A stretch of 29,572 nucleotides of DNA, from positions 1 through 29,572 of the forward strand of contig JADNYJ010000400.1 in NCBI GenBank assembly GCA_015501075.1. Direction: 5' to 3'. How positions within the stretch are numbered: position 1 is the stretch's first letter; each line of letters starts with the position of its first letter. Below the pieces are notes generated by a model. That model was given only the letters and a program-made list of their open reading frames with translations. It did no database searches and was not told the DNA's origin. The position numbers were made by a program, and so were the translations under genes. This DNA is from Gymnopilus junonius. Taxonomy: Eukaryota > Basidiomycota > Agaricomycetes > Agaricales > Galerinaceae. Of this stretch, positions 9,627 to 19,347 are shown in pieces.

Positions 9627-9902
9627 CTATGCTCCAATTTGTCCATTTCCGATTCCGCTCACACTATTGTCACTACAGACGGAATGGTACATGAGTGCGA
9701 TACGCTGGTCAGCAAAGTAAAGAGGAGGAAACACCATTTTCTGCCCACCGCCTTTGAGGTTAGGTTGGGCACTCGTGGTCGGCGGCGGCGCGTTGACAGT
9801 TGGGGATAAGGAAGAGCGCTTTGGCGTGAATAGCCTGATTGGTCTGAAACCTAGGAAAGGCATAGAAAACAATAAGCATTCGATGGAAAGATCTGGGTCC
9901 AA
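9627..9902 (-). CDS. small open frame, hypothetical
   Basis: An open minus-strand stretch of 91 codons, with its first ATG at about codon 14 (MPFLGFRPIRLFTPKRSS), continues through a Pro/Thr-rich part (NAPPPTTSAQPNLKGGG) to QKMVFPPLYFADQRIALMYHS. Composition is more protein-like than neighbouring frames, but there is no known domain. A CTAG just before GFRPIR could be a splice acceptor, making this a terminal exon. It lies between two other minus-strand exon-like pieces but is closed off from the right-hand one by that piece's stop. Confidence 0.25.
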   Translation of the reverse strand: MDPDLSIECLLFSMPFLGFRPIRLFTPKRSSLSPTVNAPPPTTSAQPNLKGGGQKMVFPPLYFADQRIALMYHSVCSDNSVSGIGNGQIGA

Positions 9903-10076
9903 AAAAAACTCAGTTTGGCTTTACCCATCACCTTACGGCTCACATGTTCACATCGAGTCCTTGTTAAGGTTATCCTTGCATTTCTACTTCCTCTTCCAGT
10001 GCAAATACTGTGCCTTTGACCTGGTCATGGAGGCAGCTTTCTGTATGGGTTATAGAGCAGCCATTATTACACCACA

Positions 10077-10338
10077 TCAAGAGTTATAGCGATGCAAAAC
10101 CCAAGGTTCCTCATCCTCCTTACTATACAGGCCCTCGCTCATCGGCTGGACTTCCATCTGCTTTGGCTTGTTCTGCACAGGCATGCTTTGGCTTGACTAC
10201 GGTGGTTATTCATGGTAAAACTTAAAGAAGAAAAGGCAGACGTACCTGGCGTGACACAATACCGGAGGAGAGGACATTACTGAAGATATCTTCGTCCGTG
10301 AGCTCCGCTACTGTGAACCCCTGCCAAAGAAGTGCGAA
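10077..10338 (-). CDS. 3' end of a spliced minus-strand gene, unknown family
   Basis: Two exon-like blocks join in frame. The first (10338-10246) follows a CATCAG acceptor and reads FALLWQGFTVAELTDEDIF and on to GIVSRQ. A 49-nt intron (10245-10197, GTACGT to CGTAG) leads to the last exon (10196-10077, 40 codons), which starts SSQSMPVQNKPKQMEV and ends EEPWVLHRYNS then TGA. Both exons are phase 0, and the intron size is typical of basidiomycetes. Upstream exons to the right of 10338 were not found. The protein has no domain that I know. The frame fit and charged, non-repetitive composition make coding likely, but it rests on splice consensus alone. Confidence 0.4.
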
Positions 10339-11453
10339 CTGATGAAGGACAGACAAAGCCACAAGTCATGGTGGTGGCGCTGAAAGTGACACGTAACGGG
10401 TGACGCGCGACGAACTACTGCACGTGCTCGACCCAACTTCTCAGAATCGTCCGACTAGTGCAGATTCATTCTCACCGTACAAGATTGCCCCTCAATTCGG
10501 ATGGATTTATTGGAAATCGTATATGGCATACTTACTGGAGTATCCAGGATGACAGGAGCGGTATGAAATCCTTCCTCCTTATTCTTTTCTCACTACTCAA
10601 AATACTCGGCCTTTTTATTTCTCCTCATCATTCTCTCTTTATCAAATTTCTCCTGGCCGGCGCGGAGGCAAGAAAAAGGCTATCATGTAGAACCAACAAG
10701 AGTATGAAGTCAGACAGTGAGTGCTGATCCCTCTGAAGCCCAACAGTTTCTGTCATTTCACTGCCTCTCCGAGACTGAACCAAGGCTCCCAAGGATGATT
10801 TTTAAAAGTGGCGATGATGGACGCCACGCGCGAGCCTAAAATTAGAAACTTTACAATCTGGCTTTGAGTTTGACAGGTCGCAACGACTCGTAAGGGTCTT
10901 TTTCCCGCTCAAAAAAAAGATGGAAGGCCTCGGCAATCCGATAATGACTGCCAGAACTGAGAAGCATGAAATATTGGTACGCGATATCGATTCATTCATC
11001 AATCCTAATTCCCATGTCATTTCGTTCAAGACTATTTGATTTCTGTGCTTCGGAAAAAGGAAAGAAGAATGCCTTATGGTGGTCGGGGCTGTGCATTTGA
11101 AATAAATTGGAAAACAGGTGTCTTGAAAAATGTACACTAGTCATTCTGGAAGACAAGGGAGCGAATTCGGGGAACACAACAATGCAGGACGGTGGTGAAA
11201 GTATTCGAGGTTTCTTATGCACATTATCTTCCACTCGTCCTATTGCTCATTATCTATTTTAGCCTCTTGCAAGTCATATGGAAGAGCACCCTGTCGTACT
11301 GCGGGGACCCGGGTTGTATTTTCGCAAAACTCCGAATGCAGTGCCTGAATTGGTTCATTGTTGTACAAAGTAGGCGTCCACCTAATTCTCTCTTATATTC
11401 TCCCCAACTTTCAACACTAGCAATCGTACCCCATATACCCTACTCCATTAACC
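10339..11453. other. intergenic region between divergent units
   Basis: About 1.1 kb without a supported gene. Short open frames occur on both strands but show no domain or splice context. A CACGTG E-box palindrome lies near 10420-10426. The right part (11380-11453) is pyrimidine-rich and is probably the promoter/leader of the plus-strand gene starting at 11454. Missing upstream exons of the minus-strand unit at 10077-10338 may hide in the left part. Confidence 0.5.
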
Positions 11454-13249
11454 ATGTCCTGGAATCCTGCATCTGGGAGCGACGGCTTCACTAACTACAA
11501 CTACAACTACAATTATAACTACGTCTTGAACACTCAGAACAACGCTACCCAACAGCATTCCCAATACGATGACCCACAAGGTGAGCCTTTTCTCTTTTGT
11601 TCTGCACCGATTTTCTGATCACTATTTTGGCAGATGCTGTCTCTACTGTCCGTCAAGAGAGGGTAAACAATCCTGCCCCTGCGTTTTCCTTTGTTGCACC
11701 GTCGCAAGCAACCATCGCGCGACCTACGGGACCTCGGTTCATGAACGAGGGCAGGCACATTATCAACCATCCTTTCACTCTCCTTCATCTATGGCGCCAG
11801 TCATGGACATTGATTCCTATGGCTTTTCGCAGCCATCACAGTCGCCCTTCCACCGCATGAGCTTGTCTTCAGATCGTCTTCCAAATCCAGGAGTCGAGTT
11901 CCCTCTGACTGGAAACGGACTCGCGCGAGGTAACTTTGTTCCAAATTTGCCAGTCTAACGAACACTCTGAACTGTTTTGCTAGACGTCTTTTCTTCAATG
12001 AAATATCCTACCTCTTCCACCAGCTCTGCGCAGTCCTTCCAGCAATATTTCTACTCCATGACCTCAGTAGACGACATTCACAGTGCCAACCCATCACCAG
12101 CCTCCGATACTAACTGGGTTGCTCGAGTAAGAGCCGAACACGATGACAGTGGATACGGACGTGTACAGGGTAAGGTCGCACTATATTTCTGGGTGCAATA
12201 GATAATCTGAATAGTTTGATTGCGCAGGTACAGTATCCCCAATGGAATATACTACCTCCCTTATTGGCGACGTACCGTGGTGCGGTACGACTGAACACCC
12301 GTCAAATCGTCAGCGCGAAGAGAGCCAACGTCCTTTCCAACCTGACCTGTTCCGCCACTTGCCAGGGAATCCATATCCTCAGCCACTATCACCTCCTCGT
12401 CCTGTCCCACTTCAGAGTACCCGCATTCCACTTCCGACATTCGAAAATCAATGGGGATCACCTCATCAAGTTCAATCAGCCCCGAACTCGTCATCAAGGA
12501 ACATTCAGCCGACAGTTGCCTTGAAGTCCTCGGGCCGAGACCCCATCGGCCACCACAGTTTAGGATGGACACTTAATGAAGGGACACGGGAAAGTCATCA
12601 GCATAATAATTCTAATCTCCATCGAGGAGAGTTAGAACGCCAAAATTATAAATGTCACTGGTTGCCTGCAACCGGTTGGCGAACCAGCTCAGAGCACGAC
12701 GTTGCCGAGCGGAATCAGTTTCACGCTGGACACCCCAGTGAAAGGTATGTTGAATGGTGTTCTTCCTCTCGAAAGGAGACTGAAACTTGTGACAGCCGGC
12801 ACGAAGAGTACGAACCTTTTCACTACCCTGCGCAGAGGGACTCCGCGACACGCAGGAGGCAATACGACATCAGCAACCCTCCCTTTGACATGCAGAGTCA
12901 AATCCGCCATCTCGAACCAGCCACGGCGACATTTCCGTCTTACGACAAGGGACCTTTGCCCTCGTCCTTCTCTTCTACGATGGAGCTTTTCTCTGGACCG
13001 CCCTCCTCTTCCAACCTGACCGCGTTCCAGTTTGAGGAGGACTTTCGCACAAATAAGTCAGCAAAGAAGGTGACACTGTTGAAGCACGTTGTGCCACAAG
13101 TTCTATTCACAGACCCAATGACATTGGAAAACCGACCTCAATACGATGATGAGACTGATGAAGATAGCGATAGTGAGGAGGAGGAGGAGGAGGAGGAGAG
13201 TGATGAAGGAGAAGAGAGCGATCCTGAGGGTGCGGAGAGAAGATCCTGA
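11454..13249 (+). CDS. hypothetical low-complexity protein with acidic tail, five exons (512 aa)
   Basis: The model joins exons 11454-11580, 11634-11662, 11755-11929, 11984-12169 and 12228-13249, totalling 1539 nt. Introns of 53, 54 and 58 nt have GTGAGC, GTAACT and GTAAGG donors and CAG/TAG acceptors; that at 11930-11983 has a CTAAC branch site. The 92-nt intron at 11663-11754 (GTAAAC to GGGCAG) is inferred because without it the frame stops at a TGA near 11859. The protein begins with a Tyr/Asn repeat (NYNYNYNYNY), is rich in Ser, Pro, Gln and Asn, and contains the short segment KKVTLLKHVVPQVLFTDP before a C-terminal Asp/Glu tract (residues about 480-505). There is no clear zinc finger or enzyme motif. 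Composition suggests a disordered nuclear or regulatory protein, but that is inference. Confidence 0.6.
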
Positions 13250-13354
13250 TCCGTTCCGTTGTATTCCATAACATGCATAACATGTGACTTCATAGGAGAT
13301 ACGGATAGAGATATGTTGTAACATTAACAGCAATATATTTTGTTATTCTTCTTG

Positions 13355-13611
13355 TCAATACTCCTTGTTTACTACGTTTTCACTGTAGCTCTCCTCGTGA
13401 ATTCTTTCTCTTTCGCAGATTCCCACAAGCTGCCTATTTTAAAATCCCCAGTACTTTTCAATCTGGAAGGCGAACACGTTTCTACAGACAAGACCATATG
13501 TTTGCTTTTCTCTGCGACTCCTCTGACTTCAGTGAATATCGTGTGGTAAAACGGACAAGCCCACCAACTCCCTTCTACTCCTCCTTCAATACTCGACAAA
13601 TTGAAATTCAT
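13355..13611 (-). pseudogene. decayed 3' end of an F-box/LRR paralogue
   Basis: The plus strand around 13324-13420 aligns by eye with 7320-7420, the 3' end of the F-box gene. Shared blocks include GTTATTCT and TTTCACTGT flanking a TCAATA stop region. In the matching minus-strand frame this copy ends YSENVVNKEY then TGA (13355-13357), against HSEIIVKEMHY then TGA in the other gene. A one-base shift separates this end from the upstream frame (AKEKEFTRR), which runs to about 13611. No F-box or repeats remain, so only the tail of the gene is left. It lies head-to-head with the plus-strand LRR-like gene. Confidence 0.5.
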
Positions 13612-13892
13612 TACAGCGAATTTGTATTCCCCCTCCTCCGATGATTTTCCCTTTTACTCTGGGTAACATGGTGTCCGACCTTTTCCGACTTGTTTCCAAA
13701 TCCATCGAACAATGGCTTCAAAGAATCCATGAACAGTTATATTTTACCAGATACTCGTCTTGTCCAGTAAAGTTCACCAGCAAAAATTTGAGTGGCACCG
13801 TCAGTCTTCAAATTCAAGTTCAACGCGTTCATTCCTTTCTTACCCCCAACTTCCAACTATTGGTTCATTTCCCAAAGCAGTCAAGCGCAAGT

Positions 13893-14745
13893 ATGCAAAC
13901 TCCAGCTCAGAGATTCTTCTCCATCCCCGAACTACTGAGCCTCGCCGTCGATAACGTTCGAGTAAAGGATCTCAATGCTTGTTCGGGTGTGAACCTCGAA
14001 TTACGCATTATATGTCAAGAGCGTATTTTCAATCACATCAAGCTTTCCTACCGGACCACAACCCTTCCGAACCTTGGTTTGGAGTGTCTCTGCGATAATG
14101 ACGGCGGGATGGAGTTCCTCAAACTGCTTGAAGTGTCGCCACAGTTGGCATCCTACGTTCGCCGTATAGACATCGATATCCATCATGTCGAAGAAACGGA
14201 CAGTATCATTGATTCAATCATGCCTAATTTCTCTTTCTATGAGATTTTTCCAAAGCTGGGTAGATTGCGTACGATCCTCGTGGACTGTTTTATGGATTGG
14301 CCAAAGTTCGAACTGCAAGCGCGGTTATTCCTTGCCCACATTTCTTCCAGAGTCCCAGAAGTAAACTTTTCGGCACTTCGGGCGGTCCCCCTCTCAGCAT
14401 TTGTTAACACCGACATTCCGAAGTTGAAACAACTCTGCATTTCGAATGTGTATGAGGAGGAATCGGACAATACGGGAACCTCACTTTCGCAAGTTACCAA
14501 TGCTAAAGTGATTAAGCTGGACTCACTCGATGTTGGATTCGGTATCCATGGCTTTATGCTTGTGTTTGATCCTGCCTTGTGCATGTTCACCTCACCCAGA
14601 TCACCATTCGACTTCAGTGAGCTTCGGGCTCTAGACCTCTGCTGCTCAAACTATACCATCGCTGGCATTCAAGAAATAATAGAAATATGTAGCACTAAAC
14701 TTGAAAGGCTTCGCTTCCATGTGGATCAGCCCCTCGGTGCGCAAG
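13893..14745 (+). pseudogene. F-box/LRR-like gene truncated by the LINE insertion
   Basis: The frame is open from 13641, but the likely start is the ATG at 13893, because MQTPAQRFFSIPELLSLAVD matches the way agaric F-box-like proteins begin (a short lead then IPELLSL). The product is leucine-rich, with stretches such as FPKLGRLRTILVD, IPKLKQLCISNV, FSELRALDLCC and STKLERLRFHVD, and has no enzymatic motif. At 14746-14762 the frame runs into the 3' end of the LINE, whose 22-base poly-T gives a false C terminus of phenylalanines. After the element the codons do not resume obviously: joined at the 9-bp direct repeat the frame would stop four codons later. Either the gene lost its end or another exon follows. 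The upstream 84 codons (13641-13892) look like leader sequence. Confidence 0.55.
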
Positions 14746-14762
14746 CTCAGTACTTTATTTAC

Positions 14763-14784
14763 TTTTTTTTTTTTTTTTTTTTTT
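14763..14784 (-). other. poly-A tail of the LINE (T22 on plus strand)
   Basis: Twenty-two uninterrupted T on the plus strand lie at the far 3' side of the minus-strand LINE, as expected for the A-tail copied during target-primed reverse transcription. Seventeen non-A bases then precede the candidate target duplication. Confidence 0.7.
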
Positions 14785-15321
14785 CTTTCCCATTTACTGT
14801 CCTTTGAGGCGCTTGCCTTATGTCGGACTTCTATCTACGGTGTACTACTTTGTCGTCCAGTTCTATATACTTTGTACTCGACAGTTAAGAGGTGGGCCTA
14901 CTTGAAGAGACGCGCAGGCACGTCGTGCGTGCCATGTTAGTACTGCATGTAAGTATAAGGTAAGGTGTACGGAATTACTGTGAATTAAAATACGTTAAAG
15001 AAAAGGGAGAAAGAGAGAGAGAGAGAGAGAGGGAGAGGAAATGCGAGAAAGATGCTGTTTGCTATATACAGATGTGTGTGAACTTCCAGAGAGAGAACAA
15101 GAGAAGAGGGGAGGAGAAGGCAAGGAAAAAGGAGAAGGTGAGAAAAAGAAGAGGAAAAAGCATGAAGGGGGAGGGGAGAGAAAAGAAAAGAGGGAGAGAG
15201 AAAGGAAACAAGGAACGAAAAAGAGAAGAGAAAGAAAGGAAGAAGAAGAAAAAGAAAAAGAAAAAAAAGAAAAAAAAGAAAAAACTACAAAAAGAAGTGA
15301 GAAGTTGTGTACGAAAACTAT
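14785..15321 (-). other. LINE 3' untranslated region with a 300-base purine/pyrimidine tract
   Basis: Between the ORF2 stop and the A-tail, the plus strand from about 15000 to 15300 is almost pure purine, with a GA repeat at 15012-15030 and many GAA/AAG runs near 15230-15290. On the element's own strand this is a C/T tract. The remaining 215 bases are ordinary sequence without coding pattern. The glutamate/lysine and phenylalanine reading frames in this tract are artefacts of the bias. Confidence 0.7.
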
Positions 15322-18300
15322 CTATGTAGTCCACTGTTGTCTTTCGTGATTTTCGTCTTCGTCTCCTTCTTCGTCTTGTGTTGCCGGCAGTTCTACGTCC
15401 CCGTGTGATCCCTTAAAACGTCTTGAACTGTTTATGAATTTGAATAAAGGTCGTATCGCTTTCTCTTCTGCCAGGAGTTTGAGGCTTATCTCTTTCCCTG
15501 CTCCTAAATCTTTTCTGAGCTGTTGTCGTTGCGTGCGGAAATGTTGACAAGTCTTGAGGTAGTGGATGACTGTTTCCGGTTCTGTTCCGCAGTATTGACA
15601 GGTTGGTGACTCCGCTAGGTTGAACCGGTGTAGGTACATCTGTAGCGGGATGTGTCCGGTGCGTAGTTGTGTGAGGAGACTGGCGTTTCGTCTCGGTAGC
15701 TTGAGTTTTCGGCAGAGGTGGCGGTATTTAGAGGATGGGGTGGTGTTGTCGATTGCGATCATCCTTTTATGTCTGGGCGACTCTCGGAAGGCCTTCTTCC
15801 ATCTCTCTTTTTGTCTACTTCTGCACTCCTGACGTACCGCTGCTTTGCTGGTTGGGACAGCGTTTCTGAGTGCGTCTCGGTTTCCCTTCTTGTTCTCCTG
15901 CGTCCCTTCCGCTGCTCTCTTTGCCTCTTCATCCGCCCTCTCGCTACCTTGGATGCCTTCGTGTCCCGGTACCCATCTGTACTTGATGCTGACATTCGGA
16001 TGGTTTCTCGTGATCCTGTTGTGTATCCTCTGTATCTCCTCAATAAGGTGCGCTCCCGGCTGCGGTTTTCGCTGGAGGTGTCGTTTCAATGACGCCTGGT
16101 TGTCGACGGCGATGCTGGCAGTTGTGTGTGGTGTGTCGAGTTCCGGTACCCTTTCTTCTAATAGCTGCAATCCGAGTATCTGTCCAACGCACTCCCCGTC
16201 GAAAACAATGTGTCTGGTCGAAGGTCCTAGGTGTCGTCGTGCCACTTTCTCCCTTTGCCCTTCCTCCATCAAAACTGCTGCTGCTCCTATCTTTCCCCCT
16301 TGCCCCGATCCGTCCGTGTATACTCTAATGTCGCTGTTGTCGTCCTGATCTTGCTGTGCTGCTTCTTTTCTTGTACCGGCGATGGTAATTCTTATGGGGG
16401 GTTCCCAGTCTGGGTCCTTGTAAAGCGTGTCAATGTGTTCCATTCCCTGTCTCATCAGTTTGTTCATGTTCATTATGATGTGAAGCGGCGAAGGGTGTGC
16501 TTTTGGCATTCTCAGTGTCGATCTTTTGATTTCTTCATATAATGGGTGCGTTTTCGGGAGTGTCGCCATGCGCATAGCGGCATTCTCGCAGATCTTGACT
16601 ATTTGTTCCTGTATGGGGAGAAGGTCAGCGTGTGCAAAGAGGAGATCAGTTGGAGTGGTTCTCAGCGCTCCCGTGGCCTGTATCGCCGCTTTCCTCTGGA
16701 TGGATTCCATCTTTCCTATGGCTCCGTTCATTCCCCTGGGGCGTTTTCCGTCTGCCTTCCTTGGAGGTGGTGGACACCATACATCCGCTGCGTATAGCAT
16801 ACTGGGAATGGTGCTGGCCAGATACATCCTTCTCGCGTATTCGCCCTGCAAACCTTTGGCCATCTTGGACAGTCTTCTTATGCTGATGACAATTTTGGTG
16901 CCCTTTTCCAGCACGTGTTGGATGTGCTTTTTGAAGCGGAGCTCGCTGTCGAGGGTAATGCCCAAGAACTTGTGGCTGTCGGTGGAGGTGATGTCTTTTC
17001 CGTCGAGCTGAATGGTGGACCTCGGTTGTTGTATCCGCTTTCTGGGGTTTGCAGGATCTGGTATTTTCTTCCTAGTTAGCTTGAGATAAGCAAATTTGTG
17101 ATACTCGTATGTGCAAAAATGTGTCTTAGCCCATGTTAGCGGGCCGCCCCTTCTGTGGAAGAGGGTCACTATCCTCTTGGTGGCCTCTTCGCTGTCTTTG
17201 CCGGCTGCCGCCACAATGGCGTCGTCTGCATAGTTGGTGGCGAGCTCGTGTTTGCGGCCTACTGAGGCTTTGATCTGGTCTGCATTGTAGAATCTGTATA
17301 AAAATGGTGATAAGTTGCATCCTTGGTCCAGTCCATTGTTTACCGGAAACGGCTCTGATTGGAAGTCATCGAAAGTGAGCGTGGTTTCACGTCCCTCGGC
17401 CTTGCGGGCTATCCATTGTGTGTATTCCTCTGGGATTCCATATCGCTGCATGTCGTGCACGAGTCTCGGGATGACTGTCGTTGGGAAGGCCGCTTTGACA
17501 TCCATGAAGATGGCTGCTACCTCTTGACCTCGTCGCCAAGCATCCTTGGTGAATTTCATTAACATGTGTAGTGAGTCAGTTGTTGTGCATCCTGGGCGTC
17601 CTCCGAATTGCCTGTTTGGCAGCAGACCTAAGCGTTCCGTGGGGTGTTCCATGAGGTCCTTTACACATGCTGAGCAGTGCTTGGCGAAGGTGTCGAGTAG
17701 GGCTATCGGTCGGTATGAGCTTGCGATCTTGTAGTCGGCTCTACTGGGTTTTCTGAGGACAACGGTTCTGTACTTCTTCCATTTGCCTGGATAGTGTTTT
17801 GCTCTGAAGGTGGCTCGGTAGATGGGGCCCAGATATGGGACTAGTTGATCTGTGCAATGTGTCAGTACTGAGTTTGATATATCGTTCAGACCGGGGGCTT
17901 TATAGGGACTTAGCCGTTTTGCGACTCGTGCTGCGTGCTCATTCGTGATTTCCCTGAAGGGAAAGGCGGCCGGTGGGTAATTCGGGTTCGCTGGTATCTG
18001 TAGGTCGGCTGGCGGCTCGAAGAAGAAGGCCCTGTGAAGGATGCAGCTCTTCTCTTGGTTGTCCCTGGTCTCAATCACATTGCCCTGCGCGTCCGTCGTT
18101 TTGAGGGCTGGGATTCGGGTCTTTCCCCCGTCGGTTGCTGGTGCTCTGATGTACCGGTGAGCGTTCCACATCGTCGTGTTGTTGAGGTCCTCGATCCAGT
18201 CTTCCCAGTGCTGCTGTTTTGTTTTCTTGAGAAGATTGGTGTAGTCATTCCTGGCTCGTCTGTGTTCTTCATGCGCTGGGTGGTCTGGGAAGCTTCTCTG

Positions 18301-19347
18301 CTCGCGGGCTCGTCTCGCGGCTTTTCTGGCTTTGTCCCTTGCCTTCTTTAGCTCTTTGGTCCACCATCGTCTCGAGTAGGGTGTCGGTCGCTTCCTGGGG
18401 ACCACTAAGTCTGCGGTTTTGAGGACTGCTGCTTCTATGAGTTCCAGGGCCTCATCGATTTCGTCTGCTGTTTGTAACTCTCTGGGTTCAGGGATGGCAG
18501 CGAGTTGGGCTGTCAGCTCTTCTCCGAAGTCGTCCCAGTCCGTCTCTCTCCAGTTTCTGGCAGGCCTCTCGACCGTGTCGGTGATGGGGAACTCTATTGT
18601 TGTGACGATTGGAAAGTGGTCCGTCGTTTCCGGCTTGTGTTCTTCGAATACCTGACATTCGGCTAGGTATGTGTTGAGTTCCTGTGAGATGAATACATTG
18701 TCAGGTCGTGTCAGATTTCCATGTGAGTTTATTATAGTCGTTACGCCTTTCGGCAGGGCTAGTTCCATGTTGTAGTCTGCGATTAGTTGTAGTAGCGGCT
18801 CAGTCTTCTCCGTCTCCTGTCTTGTGAATAGTCGTTCGTTTTCATCGGGTTCCCACAGCGGGTGGTGTCGGTTGAAGTCTCCTAGCCACACGTCTCCGAT
18901 GAAGTTGTCCGCGTCGCCTCGTTCTTCTATCCTTCGTTCTCTGTCCAGGAGGTGGTGTCGTAATACCGTGAGTGCGTCAGAGTGTGTGCAGTCAATGTAG
19001 ACGTTGTATACTTCAATGGCCCGGTCCTCGTGAGTGATCCGAATTGCTGTGATGTCTGTCGAATCTATGTAAATCTTCTCCCAAGTGTTAGTAAAAATTT
19101 TTTGGTTTATCAACATTACCGATCTCGATCTGCCCTGTCCGTTCGTAAGACGATGTTTGTGGGGGTATACCACCCGCCATCCTGCGGTGGCCGCCGTGAG
19201 CCCGCTTTCGTACAAGTACGGTTCCTGTATGCAAATGAGGTCAGTGTCCGGTGGTATGTCGTGTAGGGTCTCGAGCTGGGCTTTTAGGGATTTCCTCGAA
19301 TTTTGCTGCCATATCTTCATAAAAGGTCGTGTCCTCGTGTTGTTCAT
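15322..19347 (-). CDS. LINE ORF2: endonuclease, reverse transcriptase, RNase H (1341 aa)
   Basis: The frame is uninterrupted from ATG at 19347 to the stop at 15322. An APE-like endonuclease fills about residues 8-250: KIWQQNSRKS, LICIQEP (Glu), WLGDFNRHH and TTDHFPI. Reverse transcriptase follows at about 470-760, with YRPIALLDTFAK, IFMDVKAAFPT (first Asp), NNGLDQGCNLSP and the catalytic NYADD at about residue 706. An RNase H domain shows YTDGSG (Asp 1012), the FDGECVG Glu, VDNQASL and the late ERADEEAK. A C-terminal knuckle near residue 1250 reads CQYCGTEPETVIHYLKTC. All catalytic residues are present, so the protein could nick DNA and copy its RNA by target-primed reverse transcription. Its ATG overlaps the ORF1 stop as ATGA, which suggests stop-restart translation. 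Confidence 0.9.
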   Translation of the reverse strand: MNNTRTRPFMKIWQQNSRKSLKAQLETLHDIPPDTDLICIQEPYLYESGLTAATAGWRVVYPHKHRLTNGQGRSRSVMLINQKIFTNTWEKIYIDSTDITAIRITHEDRAIEVYNVYIDCTHSDALTVLRHHLLDRERRIEERGDADNFIGDVWLGDFNRHHPLWEPDENERLFTRQETEKTEPLLQLIADYNMELALPKGVTTIINSHGNLTRPDNVFISQELNTYLAECQVFEEHKPETTDHFPIVTTIEFPITDTVERPARNWRETDWDDFGEELTAQLAAIPEPRELQTADEIDEALELIEAAVLKTADLVVPRKRPTPYSRRWWTKELKKARDKARKAARRAREQRSFPDHPAHEEHRRARNDYTNLLKKTKQQHWEDWIEDLNNTTMWNAHRYIRAPATDGGKTRIPALKTTDAQGNVIETRDNQEKSCILHRAFFFEPPADLQIPANPNYPPAAFPFREITNEHAARVAKRLSPYKAPGLNDISNSVLTHCTDQLVPYLGPIYRATFRAKHYPGKWKKYRTVVLRKPSRADYKIASSYRPIALLDTFAKHCSACVKDLMEHPTERLGLLPNRQFGGRPGCTTTDSLHMLMKFTKDAWRRGQEVAAIFMDVKAAFPTTVIPRLVHDMQRYGIPEEYTQWIARKAEGRETTLTFDDFQSEPFPVNNGLDQGCNLSPFLYRFYNADQIKASVGRKHELATNYADDAIVAAAGKDSEEATKRIVTLFHRRGGPLTWAKTHFCTYEYHKFAYLKLTRKKIPDPANPRKRIQQPRSTIQLDGKDITSTDSHKFLGITLDSELRFKKHIQHVLEKGTKIVISIRRLSKMAKGLQGEYARRMYLASTIPSMLYAADVWCPPPPRKADGKRPRGMNGAIGKMESIQRKAAIQATGALRTTPTDLLFAHADLLPIQEQIVKICENAAMRMATLPKTHPLYEEIKRSTLRMPKAHPSPLHIIMNMNKLMRQGMEHIDTLYKDPDWEPPIRITIAGTRKEAAQQDQDDNSDIRVYTDGSGQGGKIGAAAVLMEEGQREKVARRHLGPSTRHIVFDGECVGQILGLQLLEERVPELDTPHTTASIAVDNQASLKRHLQRKPQPGAHLIEEIQRIHNRITRNHPNVSIKYRWVPGHEGIQGSERADEEAKRAAEGTQENKKGNRDALRNAVPTSKAAVRQECRSRQKERWKKAFRESPRHKRMIAIDNTTPSSKYRHLCRKLKLPRRNASLLTQLRTGHIPLQMYLHRFNLAESPTCQYCGTEPETVIHYLKTCQHFRTQRQQLRKDLGAGKEISLKLLAEEKAIRPLFKFINSSRRFKGSHGDVELPATQDEEGDEDENHERQQWTT

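Noticed and set aside
11192..11494. Plus-strand frame of 100 codons with a hydrophobic stretch
   Set aside because: It overlaps the leader and first exon of the gene at 11454 in another frame and has no splice or domain support.
12640..12830. Possible C2H2 zinc finger in the 512-residue protein
   Set aside because: The KCHW segment lacks a properly spaced second Cys and His pair, so no finger can be claimed.
15041..15349. Glu/Lys-rich plus-strand frames and a phenylalanine-rich minus-strand frame
   Set aside because: They come from the purine-only tract of the LINE 3' UTR; composition follows the repeat and there is no domain or start context.
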